Assembly (NCBI GenBank): GCA_035048485.1 | Contig: CM068584.1 | Coordinates: 60,451,739-60,515,738 of the forward strand | Source of the DNA: Pteria penguin | Lineage: Eukaryota; Mollusca; Bivalvia; Pterioida; Pteriidae | Reading direction: 5' to 3' | DNA length: 64,000 nt | Shown here: in pieces, positions 11,708 through 22,852 of the stretch | How the letters are laid out: the number at the start of each line of letters is the position of its first letter | How positions within the stretch are numbered: the first letter of the stretch is position 1 | Position numbers and translations under genes: made by a program | The notes under the pieces: model-generated | What the model saw: the letters and a program-made list of their open reading frames with translations, nothing else | Told to the model about the DNA's origin: nothing | Database searches by the model: none

Positions 11708-12361
11708 ATGGATCACTGCCAATCAAACTGTACTTGGAACTGGAACCTTTATTCACCCTGGGAGTCTGGTTTGCAGTATTATTATAACCCACAAAGATAT
11801 AATAAAAACCTAGACTATTATATTACAGTAGAGGATACTTCTTTTAAACTACCCGAAAGGTTTGCCTACTATTCTAGGGCTGTCATAAATGCTGCCGTTT
11901 ACTCAAAAGAATCCCTTAAGGTAGACGACATTGTCACAAAAACTCAATGTAAACTGATCCTTTCCTACATAAACCGTGGAAAACAAATTCCAATTAAATT
12001 ACTTACAACTACCATAAGACTTTGTGATTGTTTGCTTACAGACGTGACTTATGTTCTTAAGTTAACACTTAGTCTTCGACACATAACTAAGAACTTCATA
12101 AAATATTCTCGTGTTCTATATACCTTGCTCATGATCCCTTATTATTCTTTTATAGCAGAGTTTGTACTCTTTAATGCTTTCGAGATGTGTAATTGTTCTA
12201 ATTACATTAAAATAAATTCTTTTGGAAATTTTAAACGTGGTATACTGACTTCTTTTACTACTTTAGGACACACTCTTCATCCAATTAAACGTTATATATG
12301 TAACCAAGTTAAAGCTACCCACGAGTCTGATTGGGATAATGACAACGATTCAGAAAATTAA
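11708..12361 (+). CDS. Unrecognised extra ORF of the Gypsy element (217 residues)
   Basis: The first ATG is at 11708 (MDHCQSNCTWNWNLYSPW) and the frame is open to a TAA at 12359-12361. It lies downstream of integrase, where env or accessory genes sit in env-class Gypsy elements. The protein has about nine Cys, no clear signal peptide, moderately hydrophobic stretches (VLYTLLMIPYYSFIAEFVLF, about residues 145-165) and an acidic end (SDWDNDNDSEN). It is intact although gag and pol are broken. I do not recognise the family. It could be an accessory gene or a captured host sequence. Confidence 0.55.
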   Translation: MDHCQSNCTWNWNLYSPWESGLQYYYNPQRYNKNLDYYITVEDTSFKLPERFAYYSRAVINAAVYSKESLKVDDIVTKTQCKLILSYINRGKQIPIKLLTTTIRLCDCLLTDVTYVLKLTLSLRHITKNFIKYSRVLYTLLMIPYYSFIAEFVLFNAFEMCNCSNYIKINSFGNFKRGILTSFTTLGHTLHPIKRYICNQVKATHESDWDNDNDSEN

Positions 12362-12583
12362 CAACGTAGACAAAATTTGTTCATTTCCTTTGCTTTTCTT
12401 TCTACCTTTAGGACCAAAAACAAACCTCTACAATGGGATTGTGCCTCAGTCGACCAAAATTGACTCAAGAGGACCTTGATGAATATCAAAATTTTAAAAG
12501 AGTCAAATAGACAAAGAGTAATCAAGATCGATTATATCAAATATACTACATCCCATTTAAATTAAAATTTATATTTTTCAGAC

Positions 12584-12842
12584 ATGCACGTCTACACCAT
12601 ACACGCTCTCTTCTTAACATACATTTACATAACCACCACTACAGCAAAAAATTTAATTAAAGAAAACAACATTTATCAAGAGTTAGATACTATAACTACA
12701 ACAAGTGCTAGATGGAAAATTACTTTTGTTTCAAACATTTTACCTTTCCAAAAATTAATAGAACAACTTTATCAAAACTTAGACCATGTAAGGATTATTA
12801 ACAATAGTGTTTACACACAGTATGATGATCCTGAAAAGAAAA
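12584..12842 (+). CDS. Short signal-peptide ORF, possible env N-terminus
   Basis: It opens with MHVYTIHALFLTYIYITTTTA, a plausible signal peptide, then runs through ELDTITTTSARWKITFVSNI and LIEQLYQNLDHV. The frame runs straight into the 3' LTR at about 12844, ending inside it. Position and secretory start resemble the first part of an errantivirus-type envelope gene whose remainder has been deleted. This is inference; no fusion domain is present here. Confidence 0.4.
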
Positions 12843-12843
12843 C

Positions 12844-13279
12844 TATAAATAATAGCCACATGGCTACTTTGTTTACTATTGTTAATTATGTATGTACAAA
12901 CGCAAAGGAGGAAGATATTACATCTAGTACATGAACATTAGTCCTATATTATAAGTACTCTTTACATTATGAATGGCCATGTGTTAATTCTAGCTCTTAG
13001 AATGTATGTCCACGTCACAGTGGTCAGTCATTCAACACTTTCCCATTTTTGGACTTAGGGGTATCAATGAATCTATGATCATGCTTAAATACACTAGTGG
13101 GGACGGTCATTCTTCAGAATCGGCTTGGTAGTCCAGAAAGCACGTCGCTTTCCGCCACTCTCATCCTTTGCGGCCGCCTTATTGTTATATTATACGATCA
13201 CCGCCACTATTTATGTTCCTAACTTGAATAAAGACTTGGAATTCCTGATTTCCAGAGAGACACTATACTACATTTGCCC
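12844..13279 (+). repeat. 3' LTR of the Gypsy element
   Basis: Matches 5318-5774 over its whole length apart from substitutions and an approximately 20-bp deletion before gatttccagagag. It is preceded by the purine-rich ctgaaaagaaaac, a candidate polypurine tract. Confidence 0.85.
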
Positions 13280-14769
13280 ATACAAAATTTCAGCTATGAA
13301 CATTCGGTCGGGGTTGAGACGACACCCCTTGCCACTTTGCAAGATTGTACCTTTTCCTGTACACGTAACAATATAATATTCGACGTTTCTTGCCAAGGAA
13401 AAAAACCCCAGTGTAATTCAACAACAGATTGGATGAGGAAACACCCCGATAAAGATTCAATTCTAACGCGGTGTGCCGATCCGTTGTAGTGTTTTTATTA
13501 GAGAGGACTGTGCTAATGGGTCATAATAAAACCCGTCTTTCTCTAAAGTACACATAGTGCTTTGTACAGTGGTTATATGGCGTTTTCATCTATAATTGTT
13601 GATGATACAAGTATGAATTTTTTATGTTTTATATATAGACAATGAATCTCATGCTGTGACGACGCCAGCATCCATGGAGCAGACGTCACTTCCTGGAGAT
13701 GGGTGTCGAAACACCATGAAGGAACATATAGAAATCTACTTCGTATATTTCTAGTGGTTGTGGGAGGAGTGTAAGATAGCCATCTTATACCGATATTGGA
13801 TACACCTAGATCCGCCGGACAATGGACATATGTCGTATACACCTGGATCCGCCGGACAAACCATTCCCACTAATATATACTTAAATATGTTGTCTTACAC
13901 TTTTCACGAGAGCCCAAAACTACCTAGAGCTACAAATTATGATGGGACACATCGTTCTCACGAGTGGACATGTTATTTTAAAACTTTTCACTGAAGCTAA
14001 AACTACCTAGAGCGACAGTTCCCACGAGTAGACATGTTATCTTTAACTTGTCACTGGGGTAGATTCAGTATATAAACCTCAATGGTCAGTAGGCAGGGCA
14101 GATCCCGATTTGGACCGAAACCACTGCACTCGACCAGCACGTAAGAGACTTTGACTTGAGGATCTCGCTCTCTACTGGCTTTATTTTCTCTTTGTACAAT
14201 TAGTCTTCATGATGTAAATTTGAAAACGTTATCAATTCATTTAATACTAAGTTGTAACTATTTAATCTAGAGTGAATCTAGTCTATTAAAAGTCAATCTA
14301 TGTAATTTGTTGTTATTCATTTAAAGTTAACTTCACTTTGGTTTGTCTTTTGTTATTAAGTTTAATCACCAGACTCTTATAAAGAACCGTATTATCTAAC
14401 AGATGCGCATTTCGACAACATATGTCTCTTCGGTGATGCTCGTGGCCGAACAGTTGGAATTCTTATATTATATAAATATGAATTGGTCAGTTTATGGCTA
14501 GTCTATTTACTTGAGGAAATTGTTAGTGTTTCAATATATAAAAGCAATTGGGGTGTTTAATTGGGTAAGACCGCGAAAATACTTGACAAGACTTCAGATC
14601 TATTTGATTCAGAAAGAACTTGAAAGAACTATATTGTGAAATATAACATTTTGATCATCGTGACTGCCGGATCTCTCCCTTTTCTACGTCGCACGAAGCC
14701 AACTTGCTATCTTGTATGTTGCTGTAGAGATTTTTTAAAAAGTATTAACTTTCTCACTGACTTATAATT
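13280..14769. other. Non-coding stretch with small duplications and a repeat fragment
   Basis: An open frame at 13280-13489 (Cys-rich, CTFSCTRNN, VSCQGKKPQC) may be a remnant of a secreted protein but is not recognised. ggatccgccggacaa-type text occurs twice at 13800-13860, and a 13905-14035 segment is internally duplicated (aaaactacctagag twice). A TATA-like tatataaacc is near 14072. 14400-14465 repeats the sequence inserted at 9869-10094. Nothing else is supportable. Confidence 0.5.
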
Positions 14770-15175
14770 TTGTCGCGTAACACAACGCACCCTGAGGAAT
14801 CAAACTCACCCCAACGTGAAGTACTACCCTACAGCCCCGTGTCTTATCCGAACTTTGAACGGAAGAAAACGTTTGATGTGAGATGGCGGCCATATACTCC
14901 AGTAAGTTTCAAGATAAAAAATCAGTTGACAAGGGGGGAGGGGGGGGGGCATAACCAAAGTCCATGTGGAACATCTCCGAATGGCACATGTACAATGGGA
15001 AGTACACAAAGACGGGGGCGGAAAAGGAATACGCCGTGCGCAATATGCGGTGCCACCGGAATATTCATCGTCTGAGGCTGAGTCGATGAATTTGAACCCA
15101 AGACCAGACCACGAAGGAACTTTAGCCCGTATGGCTGATCGGGTGGGATAACTCCGAAGTGTAAGACGATATTCC
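14770..15175 (+). pseudogene. Integrase C-terminal tail of a second Gypsy element
   Basis: PVSFKIKNQL at about 14900 and, in the next frame, HLRMAHVQWE with RRAQYAVPPE match, in order, the integrase tail of the element at 5.3-13.3 kb (PVSFKIKNQL, HLRLANIDEWE, RRSRYVVPPE). A G-rich tract near 14935-14950 coincides with the frame break. The sequence differs enough to be a separate, related element. It leads directly into the env-like region. Confidence 0.75.
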
Positions 15176-16090
15176 CCTCAAGGAGCTGAGAGATCGCATA
15201 AGGCAAAGGCGGTCTCGTCAAAAAACAACAATAGGAATTTGCCTCGTCGCCAAAAGAAAATGTCGTGACAAATGCCTGGGACGAGCACAATATAGAGATA
15301 CTGTGTCGGTGAACCGCAAGAGGCGACCGCTCATACCTATCATAGGTAAAACGTTAAGTTGTCTATTCGGGACTGTGTCAGAAGGTGACCTCAGTACTAT
15401 ATGGTCTAATGTCAATAAGTTGTCCAGGAATCAACAGTCCTTAACTCATGTCGTTAAGGAGAGTTTATTATTAACAATACTAGATCTCATGTCATAGAAA
15501 ATAGACAAGTGATTAACAGTCTAATTGTTTCATTATCTGAAATTACTCAGAAAATGAGTACCATGCAAGTAAAATTAGAAAAACAACTTACGAAACTAGA
15601 ATATTTCATAACGTCAGTGAATCAAATTCAGTGAAATTTAAATGAGCTAAGACAAGTAACTAATCAAGCGAACTTTTATATCGAAACATTGTTATTACAG
15701 GTAAACATGCTCAGTTTGGGACATCTTAGTCCGTCAATTATTACCCCGTCAAATTTAAGAACGACTCTCCTAGGGTCGATTACCTCCAACACTTCATTTG
15801 TCACATGATCCGAATGAAGAACAATCGAAATATTACAAATATTTAACGAGTGTTACTGTAATGGAAAACAAGAAGGCGTACGTGGTCATGTCACTACCTT
15901 TTATTTATATCAATGATGAATTCGAAATGTATCGTGTTCATAGTTCACTATAGTAATGCCTGGTGAAGTATGGAATATCTCTCAGTAAGTTACTAGAAAG
16001 TGACTACCTAGCAATAAATCCGGAACGAACCCGCTTCTTGCTATTAACTCATGCGGGTTCTACGCGGTGCAGCTCACTCTAAAGTAGGTC
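15176..16090 (+). pseudogene. Env-like class I fusion protein remnant (errantivirus/baculovirus F type)
   Basis: After a basic stretch (RKRR near 15310, furin-like) comes PLIPIIGKTLSCLFGTVSEG, the position and style of the F-type fusion peptide. Heptad-rich sequence follows (LSRNQQSLTHVV, then IENRQVINSLIVSLSEITQK in another frame), then LLLQVNMLSLGHLSPS (about 15695-15740). Further pieces continue to about 16090. At least three frameshifts and several stops are visible. In intact relatives this surface protein mediates membrane fusion. Here it is a dead remnant, placed after the integrase tail as expected for an env-bearing Gypsy element. Confidence 0.75.
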
Positions 16091-16426
16091 AGTAGCAGCA
16101 GTGTCATCTTTTTACATTTGCATTGACCCAAATTGATAAATGTCGATATAGTTCTACTTTAAAACTAATGTTTATAATAAATTCAATCTGGTCTTCGTCT
16201 CTCCTTCTCTACAGTTCATTTCATCTTGACACTGATCACAAATGCAAAAATACAAACTATATTTTAACCATTCAAAGTCCATGGTCAAAGAAATTATTGG
16301 CATTACATATCAATTCACTGTTTCCCCTTATTGATTATAATTTGAATATTATACTGCATTTGGACATGTTTTAAACATTCCTATCTAACAAACAGGTGTC
16401 CATGCGTCTCGTTTTAGTAGTCTGAG

Positions 16427-16915
16427 CATAATGATACAGAACGATTCGCTGATATGGGCGTGGCGTGCTAATGTCACATTGACTGTACGACTTCCACAGA
16501 AGCCAAAGTTATTTCACAGTAATGTTTCGATGACTGTGACTGGTAAGAGGTTATCACAGTATACCATTACTCATTATTAGTCGCCTACTGCAAAATACAG
16601 CATACTACACTTCAATCTCAAGCTATAGTAACATCTGTCCACTATGGCGACCTGGTCATCTGCTATGTTAGATCAAAGGTCACGATAAGCTATACGCATG
16701 ATTGAAAGGGGCTCCATGAGGGGTCAAATTACATGAGTTATGATACAGAAACATTTTATTCCAAATAAATAAATAGCAGCAGTCTAAAATAAGTCTGTAA
16801 TACATAATAATGTAAATAATATAACTAAACAGTTAAAATATAATCTGTCCCGGAAACAAATATGTTGACCCTCTAACGCAGCGACTTCTATGGTGTATTT
16901 GCATTGACCCAAGCT
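16427..16915. mobile_element. Copy of a dispersed foldback-type repeat
   Basis: The text from atacagaacgattcgctgat through gatacagaaacatttt to gtatttgcattgaccc matches, in reverse complement and in the same order, 60935-61370. It includes the core motif ctatggcgacctggtcat that is repeated three times at 60.7-61.4 kb. No coding potential is seen, so it is probably a non-autonomous DNA transposon. Confidence 0.7.
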
Positions 16916-17381
16916 TTGTCGACTCCTACATTTAACCTGTAGACCTTGCCACACGTCCCTCCGCCCAAAGTGGGTTGGAGAGATGGTAATGCGGTGTCTG
17001 GCGTTTCCGGTATTTGCAGCCATTGAGAGGACTTTATACCAGGTTATATATGTAAAAAGTGCCGATTATTTCTCGGCTTTGTGAGCAATTGAGGTCACCG
17101 GGTGCCGTAAGGCAGTACTGGTTGTGATGAACATATGGAGGTGGAAGGAGTCTCGGCTATGAGTGCCAGGGATAGACCTCTAAAGAAGAACCAATTCTAT
17201 TTGTCATGTGTTTATTCCACGTAACAATGACCACAGTCATCTGTAAGTAAAGTAAAACGAAAGTACAGATACACGGTCATACTTAAATACGCCTGCAGAT
17301 GTATACGCCTGCAGCCTTTAAACATTATATTATGTTATAAGATTGATATATGTGAATAAAGATGATACATATTTATGTTGA
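16916..17381. other. No recognisable gene
   Basis: I see no coding frame or repeat that I can name in this stretch. Confidence 0.4.
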
Positions 17382-17615
17382 TGTAAATGTAGATAGGTAA
17401 AAAAAAATAAGTATATAAAAAACAAAGAGATGAGTAACTTACCGAGTTAATGATTTGGAAAAATCGAGGGGGGGGGGGGTTAAAGGACTGGAATGGGAGA
17501 ACAGGACGATGAATTAATAAGCAGTGACGGTTGTTAATGTAAATGTAGATAGGTAAAAAAAAAAATTAGTAGATAAAAAACAAAGAGATTAATAACTTAC
17601 CGAGCTAATGATTTG
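17382..17615. repeat. Two copies of an approximately 80-bp block 153 bp apart, spanning an exon end
   Basis: gtaaatgtagataggtaaaa followed by a splice-donor-like cttaccgag and taatgatttgg occurs at about 17385-17460 and again at 17538-17612. The second copy holds the 3' end and donor of the PHD exon. The first copy is a duplicated, orphan donor. A G10 tract (17468-17479) separates them. Confidence 0.75.
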
Positions 17616-17842
17616 GCAACATCAAACTTGTTGTCTGTGAAACAACAGTTCCTGCAAAGGAACTGAAGAGATAATAATGACCAGTCTTGCAGCTGCTGCT
17701 GAGACAAGGGAACGCATGCACTGTGGATCCATGTTTCACAATCATGGCATTGAATTGTGTTTATGTTGCACTCTGCTTTGCACTCACTGCACGGGTACTC
17801 TACTCCTGGCATTGTGTGTGTGAAAGTGATGGTGTACCCCAT
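17602..17842 (-). CDS. PHD-finger exon
   Basis: The reverse strand encodes MPGVEYPCSECKAECN, then TIQCHDCETWIHSACV and LQFLCRNCCF, giving Cys4-His-Cys3 spacing of a PHD finger with the usual Trp before the last ligands. The frame runs to TCATTAGCTCG|GTAAGT, a strong 5' splice site at 17601/17602, so this is an exon whose continuation lies at lower coordinates, not found. PHD fingers read histone tails. Combined PHD and SGNH esterase domains are known from ORF1 of CR1-like retrotransposons, and SGNH domains lie upstream on the same strand at 18.5-19.0 kb. Host gene or element cannot be decided. Confidence 0.65.
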
Positions 17843-18471
17843 TTCACAGAATATATATAGTTTTTTTAGCCTTGTTATTTAACTAACAAGTTATTGAAGC
17901 CATAGGACCACTGCCTTGATTGCATGTTATATAATTAGATATGACAGACGACGACCATGGTTTCTTTGGTACAATATTTTAATATATGTATATCAACCGA
18001 TTACACTTGCTATGGTATACATGTAGTTTACCCATCATAACAAACACTGCTTATGAAAATATATATCTGAATAACACATAACAAGGTGACGTACATGTAT
18101 TTGAATGGTTCACCCAATTGTCATTTAAAGATATTGATTTCATGAAATCAGAGACAATTATACAATGGTTTAATCATTATTTATTGAAGAAAATACAAGT
18201 AATTATTAAATCACATTTTCAGCCCAGTTCCCCACCTTCGACAGTCAGTACTTTATTATACCAGAGATAAGTTATATGTATTATATTTCTGATCATATCT
18301 CATTATATCGAGGACGGGGTGGGGGGGGGGGGTTAGAGGGCGACCTCCAGTCCCCTCCCTCATTTGTGGTGTAAGGAACTAGAGCTTGTATGTAATTCTC
18401 AGCCAAGAGCTACTTTTCTAGAAATATGTTGGCCCTGAAAAGGGCCGTTTTTTTTTTTGTTTTTTCTTTTA
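17843..18471. other. No recognisable gene
   Basis: AT-rich, with a G11 tract near 18321-18331. Nothing else supportable. Confidence 0.4.
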
Positions 18472-19045
18472 AGTTAAAGAACTTTCAAAGCAAAGAAAAT
18501 CCGCCGAAGTCTAAAAAAGTACTTCGACATTCCAGTTGTGGAAGTGGCGTCGGTTGATGGAGAGGTTTGTAGATGTACGAGGTCGCCGTCGTAGTCTCTC
18601 GGGAATTTTATGTCCTTGTACTCCACCAGATACTGACCAAGGGCCGCCTTCAAAAGTTTGTTGGTTTTCTTTCGTATGCGATCGAAGGTATATTTTGTTA
18701 GATCTTTATCAGGGGAACGAGAAAAGAGAAGTCTCCTCTGGTAATTATTTCAGAGACATAGACATGTCTGACTCCGGCACAGAGAAGTTCATCTCGGACG
18801 ATCATGATGCGATAAAAAATGTCTCTTGGGGAAGTCTTTGTTGAGATATCGTTTCCTCCCAAGTGGACGAAGACGCAATCTGGACTGAATGCTTTCAGGT
18901 CCCTTAGAAATTCATGCGGAATGTTGGTGGTGCGCATTCCTCCACGACCGAACCATCTAACATCACCAGGGACTCGCAGATTTCCTTCAGTAAAAGTCTT
19001 CAGACGAGCAATGTAACTGCTACCTAGAAGTGCTATCTTGGCCAT
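18472..19045 (-). pseudogene. SGNH/GDSL hydrolase-like domain with one frameshift
   Basis: It starts at ATG 19045: MAKIALLGSSYIARLKTF holds the nucleophile block (GSS in place of GDS). Gly block FGRGGMRT and GGND follow. A frameshift near 18705, after RGDFS, moves reading to a frame continuing through DRIRKKTNKLLKAALGQYLV and KFPRDYDGDLVH, with the catalytic DxxH (DLVH), to a stop near 18475. All SGNH blocks are therefore present, about 190 codons, split by one indel. Such hydrolases hydrolyse esters and are carried by Ngaro/DIRS and CR1-like elements. This is probably element-derived, or a host lipase-like gene with a recent break. Confidence 0.7.
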
Positions 19046-20460
19046 TGTGGTTAAGACTGAATAATGCTACATCGGTTACATGCCCTTTATTATCCGAGTG
19101 TACAAATTTGTCCGTAATTACCAAACTTATTATGTGATTATAATGCATGTCAAAGAAGATCTATAAGCAGCGACAACATTCATTTGCATGATAATTGCCG
19201 TCTCAAAATTAAGGAAATTACAGGGAGGATCTTAAAGAGCTTCATTGATCCTGCTGGATAATTAGTCTCAAAATTCAAAGAATTACTGTAATTAATAAAC
19301 ATTATACATGAACTTCATTCTGCTCTGACTTCTAATTATGCAACTAAATATTTCAAGATAATAGCAATAAATCGATATAAGAACTTGCAAAAGTAAAATT
19401 ATCAACAATGATGTTAAACTCTTTCCTTGATGAAATTAATCAACTCACATAATTTCAAAATTATTTGTATTTTATTTCTACTTTCTTACATGCATGTTTC
19501 ATTTTCAATTTACTCAGCTTGAGATAAATTATTATCAGTACACAATAAGATAAAAGTATAATACTCAATAATAAAAGATACATACTCTCAACACCAAAAT
19601 AAGATATACACAAATATGAATATCTGTAACCATTATCAATTTATGGAAAATAAACATATACACAGGTACATGCATACCACATATAAAAAGATATCTATAT
19701 ATATATGCACAAATAGATACAGTGAAACGCCAGCGAGTACTATGCATGACAACACGGTCGCGGACAGTGAGAGGAATTTACCCGACGTAAACCCAGGCGG
19801 ATCGTCATAGACGATGCATCATATATATATATCGAATAGGCATGTAGATTAACTAAATGTGAAGTTTTCTAACAATAAATACATTTTTGATATATCAACT
19901 CAAGCTCTCAATTCTTTGACAATCGGTGTATGAAATCTAAAGAAAGACAGCCTAAAATAACTTTTAATTCAAAGGTTTTGTTCCGATATCTATAATATGG
20001 AGTCAAAATCAAATAAAGTAACATTCAATTCCTATACATCTGTAAGAAAAATAGGGCATATACTTCTCTCAATTGGGATATAAACAATGTCACGTCCACA
20101 TAATGTAATTGTAAATGCATATTTATATATGTTCTTATAATAGATCGAGAAAGGTTTTAATGATTAAGATTGGATGATTAAAATTTCTATGACATGTTTA
20201 TAATTAATTGATAATGAATTATATATATATATTCGGGTATAAATAGAAAAAAAAATCATGTGTGGTACCGTTAGTCATTTATTGTTATACTGCGTCTCAT
20301 AAGTGTAATTCAGTTATTGTCATTCATCAAAACCATGCACAAGTATGCCGTTTTAATGACCGTGTTATGTCAACGTTATGGAATAAAACCAGCTATAATT
20401 TGTTTTATTAGAGGTTAATTATTGTTATTCACCAGAATAATGCAAAATTATTCATTTTTA
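19046..20460. other. No recognisable gene
   Basis: Very AT-rich with short (AT)n runs (for example near 19820-19830 and 20220-20232). I see no coding or structured element. Confidence 0.45.
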
Positions 20461-20520
20461 AGGGCCGTTTCGGTAATTCCATGGCCGTTCCGGTAATTGC
20501 CCGCCGTTCCGGTAATTCGA
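20461..20520 (+). repeat. Three short direct repeats of GCCGTT(T/C)CGGTAATT
   Basis: gccgtttcggtaatt, gccgttccggtaatt and gccgttccggtaatt follow one another within 60 bp, immediately left of the 212-bp tandem array. Confidence 0.8.
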
Positions 20521-20610
20521 TGTACCGCATATTTATGTAATTACATACTTTTGTTTTGATATGACCGATATATCACAAGTTATCCAGGTTTATATAATCA
20601 TGACATGCAC

Positions 20611-21255
20611 GCCTGCTAAATCCGTCGCCATTTTGTTTATCATTGTTTATGTACAGAATAAGCCTGCTAAAAGAAAATACGCCTGCAACTTAATAGCGCT
20701 ATATAGATTTATAACACTAACATGTACATGTATAAACTTGTATCATTTGTCAAAATAAAATGTCAAAGTTTCAATACATTGTGAATTTATTATTGTATGA
20801 TATTCATGATTTTGTATTTGAGTGAAATACGCCTGCTAGATCGGACTCCATTTTGTTTGTACTGGTTAATGTACTACTACAAGAAGATACGCCTGCGAGT
20901 TAACGGCGCTAAATATCTTTATAATACAAGCATATATCAATTTGTATCATATATATATATGAATAAAATTTCAAAGTTTCAGTACATTATAAATGTGGTA
21001 GTGCAAGAGATTCATGTTTACGTATCGAGTGAAATACGCCTGCTAGATCGGACTCCATTTTGAATTTTGTTTGTCCTGGTTTATGTACTGCTACAAGATA
21101 TGCCTGCAAGTTAACGGCGCTGTATATCTTTATAATACAAACATATATCAACTTGTATCACATATATATGAATAGAATTTCAAAGTTTCAGTACATTATG
21201 AATGTGATAGTGCAAGATATTCATGTTTACGTATCGAGTGAAATACGCCTGCTTG
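20611..21255 (+). repeat. Tandem array, three units of about 207-220 bp
   Basis: Unit starts (gcctgctaaatc or gcctgctagatc) are at 20611, 20831 and 21038, with a final partial gcctgcttgat at 21247. Each holds tccattttgttt, then agttaacggcgct, then tttcaaagtttcagtacatt. The first unit and its left flank recur in reverse complement at 63602-63760. Confidence 0.85.
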
Positions 21256-21439
21256 ATGGGGCTAGATCTTGCATAACTTTATTATAACATAATATAAAAC
21301 TAAACAAACGGCTTAGTGTTAATGTAGTTTTTTTTTTAAATAAAATATACGATAAATTATAAGCATATTGAAATCAAAATAATGAACATGTCACAAGAAT
21401 ATATCATTTCAGTATATTAGTATTTTTTAAACTTTTCGC

Positions 21440-21935
21440 ATTGTACTGATATTCTAATCTGTCTTGCATATAACACACTATCTTTATTGTTCAAATGTAC
21501 ACCATCACGTAGAAATATGTCACGCTTTGGTCTCTGTAATCCCCTTAATCTCCAGAAATAAGTACTCGTATGCTGACGATAATATCTCTCTCAGAAGTTA
21601 TTCACTTTCATACATTCGTTCATATAAAAATCCTCAGACATATTTCTCGGCTTACGTCTGGGGATACACTTCCTATAATGATACGCGATACACTTTCAAT
21701 TTTGGGGAGTCTCTCAACCACGTTGCGTATATCCTCACAAATGTCAACAACTGATGTGTCCTGCTTAAAGTCATTTCCACCAGTTTGCAAGAAAATCTTA
21801 TTTGGATTAAATTCCTCGCATTTTGTAATTGCTGAAGATCTAAGAAGTGATTTGGTAGTTGCACCCCTCACACCGTAATACTTAATTTTCACACCTTCAA
21901 GTCTTAATTCCTCTCCGAAAGGACACTAATAGTGT
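21440..21935 (-). pseudogene. Second SGNH hydrolase-like domain, frameshifted
   Basis: The reverse strand reads FGEELRLEGVKIKYYGVRGA, then FLQTGGNDFKQD (GxND block), CEDIRNVV and IIIGSVSP. After a frame break near 21625 it continues through YFWRLRGLQRPKRDIFLRDG with the catalytic DxxH in DGVHLNNKD near 21505-21530. The N-terminal nucleophile block is not visible. This is a different SGNH lineage from 18472-19045, closer in style to the esterase of CR1-like ORF1 proteins. Decayed. Confidence 0.6.
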
Positions 21936-22852
21936 ATTTTTACTATTTCTGGGACAATGGATGTATCCACAGTAAGCTTCTTATCGGATTACCTTCCTTG
22001 TTGATATTTTAATCCATGTATTGCATTTAAAATACTTTCTTTTGTAATGCATTGTTAATTAAGTATCTTTCCCGGATGTAAGTTCAGACACAGATCAATG
22101 GAGATTAGATATACCTTTAGAATCCACATCTTATTTAATCCATATCTCTCAATTAGTGAGAGTGTAAGATATTCCCTGTACTAATCTAATGCTTATCTTA
22201 CTGACATGGATTAAAGTTGACAATCATTAGAATCAATACACCTTTAGAATCCACATTCCAGAATAATATACACGGAGATTTTAATTGCAGACAATTCTCG
22301 AAATTCTTACATATGACACATTTATGCTGAGACATACAATACTAGCACACAGATTATCTTATAGAAACCACAAAGATTTGCGAGCTAACACAAGAATATC
22401 CTACATTTTTAAGCGAAGAAATTTCCCTGCTAAACAATCCAGAGAGACACAACCTAGCATTTCATTTATTTTTTCATTGAAGAATATACATTATTAAAAA
22501 ATCAGATTGGCGAACAGCGAGTCACATGTAGAATTTGTGAGGAGTGTAAGGTATAAAATGGAGTGCAAGTTCTATCAGAAGATGTTTAACCACACAATGT
22601 CTGAGCTGGTGAGCGAAAAAATGCATCAGGTAGCAGTTAAGTACAGCTATAGACGTATGTCTGTTTACAACAACCAAGAAAAGAAAAAACAAATGAAATA
22701 TATATATATATACATCTATATTGAAATAATTGTAATTGAAATTTGCAAGCAAATTTCGTTTCCGTATTAGTTTGTGTAAAAAAATTATACACGATTGTTT
22801 CACCTTCCTTGATAAAAAGTAAAAGTACACCATGGGTTAAATTAATGGAAAG
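21936..22852. other. No recognisable gene
   Basis: AT-rich. ctttagaatccacat occurs twice (about 22110 and 22241). The open frame at 22507-22770 shows no features beyond low complexity. Confidence 0.4.

Larger units (their letters stand above)
5318..13279 (+). mobile_element. LTR-bounded Gypsy element with extra 3' ORFs
   Basis: Two similar LTRs enclose gag, protease, RT, RNase H, integrase and two further open frames, all on the forward strand. Order PR-RT-RH-IN places it in Ty3/Gypsy. Gag and pol carry several frameshifts, and two later insertions (9243-9523, 9869-10094) split pol, so it cannot move by itself now. No clear target-site duplication was found, so end coordinates are uncertain by about 10 nt. 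Confidence 0.85.
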
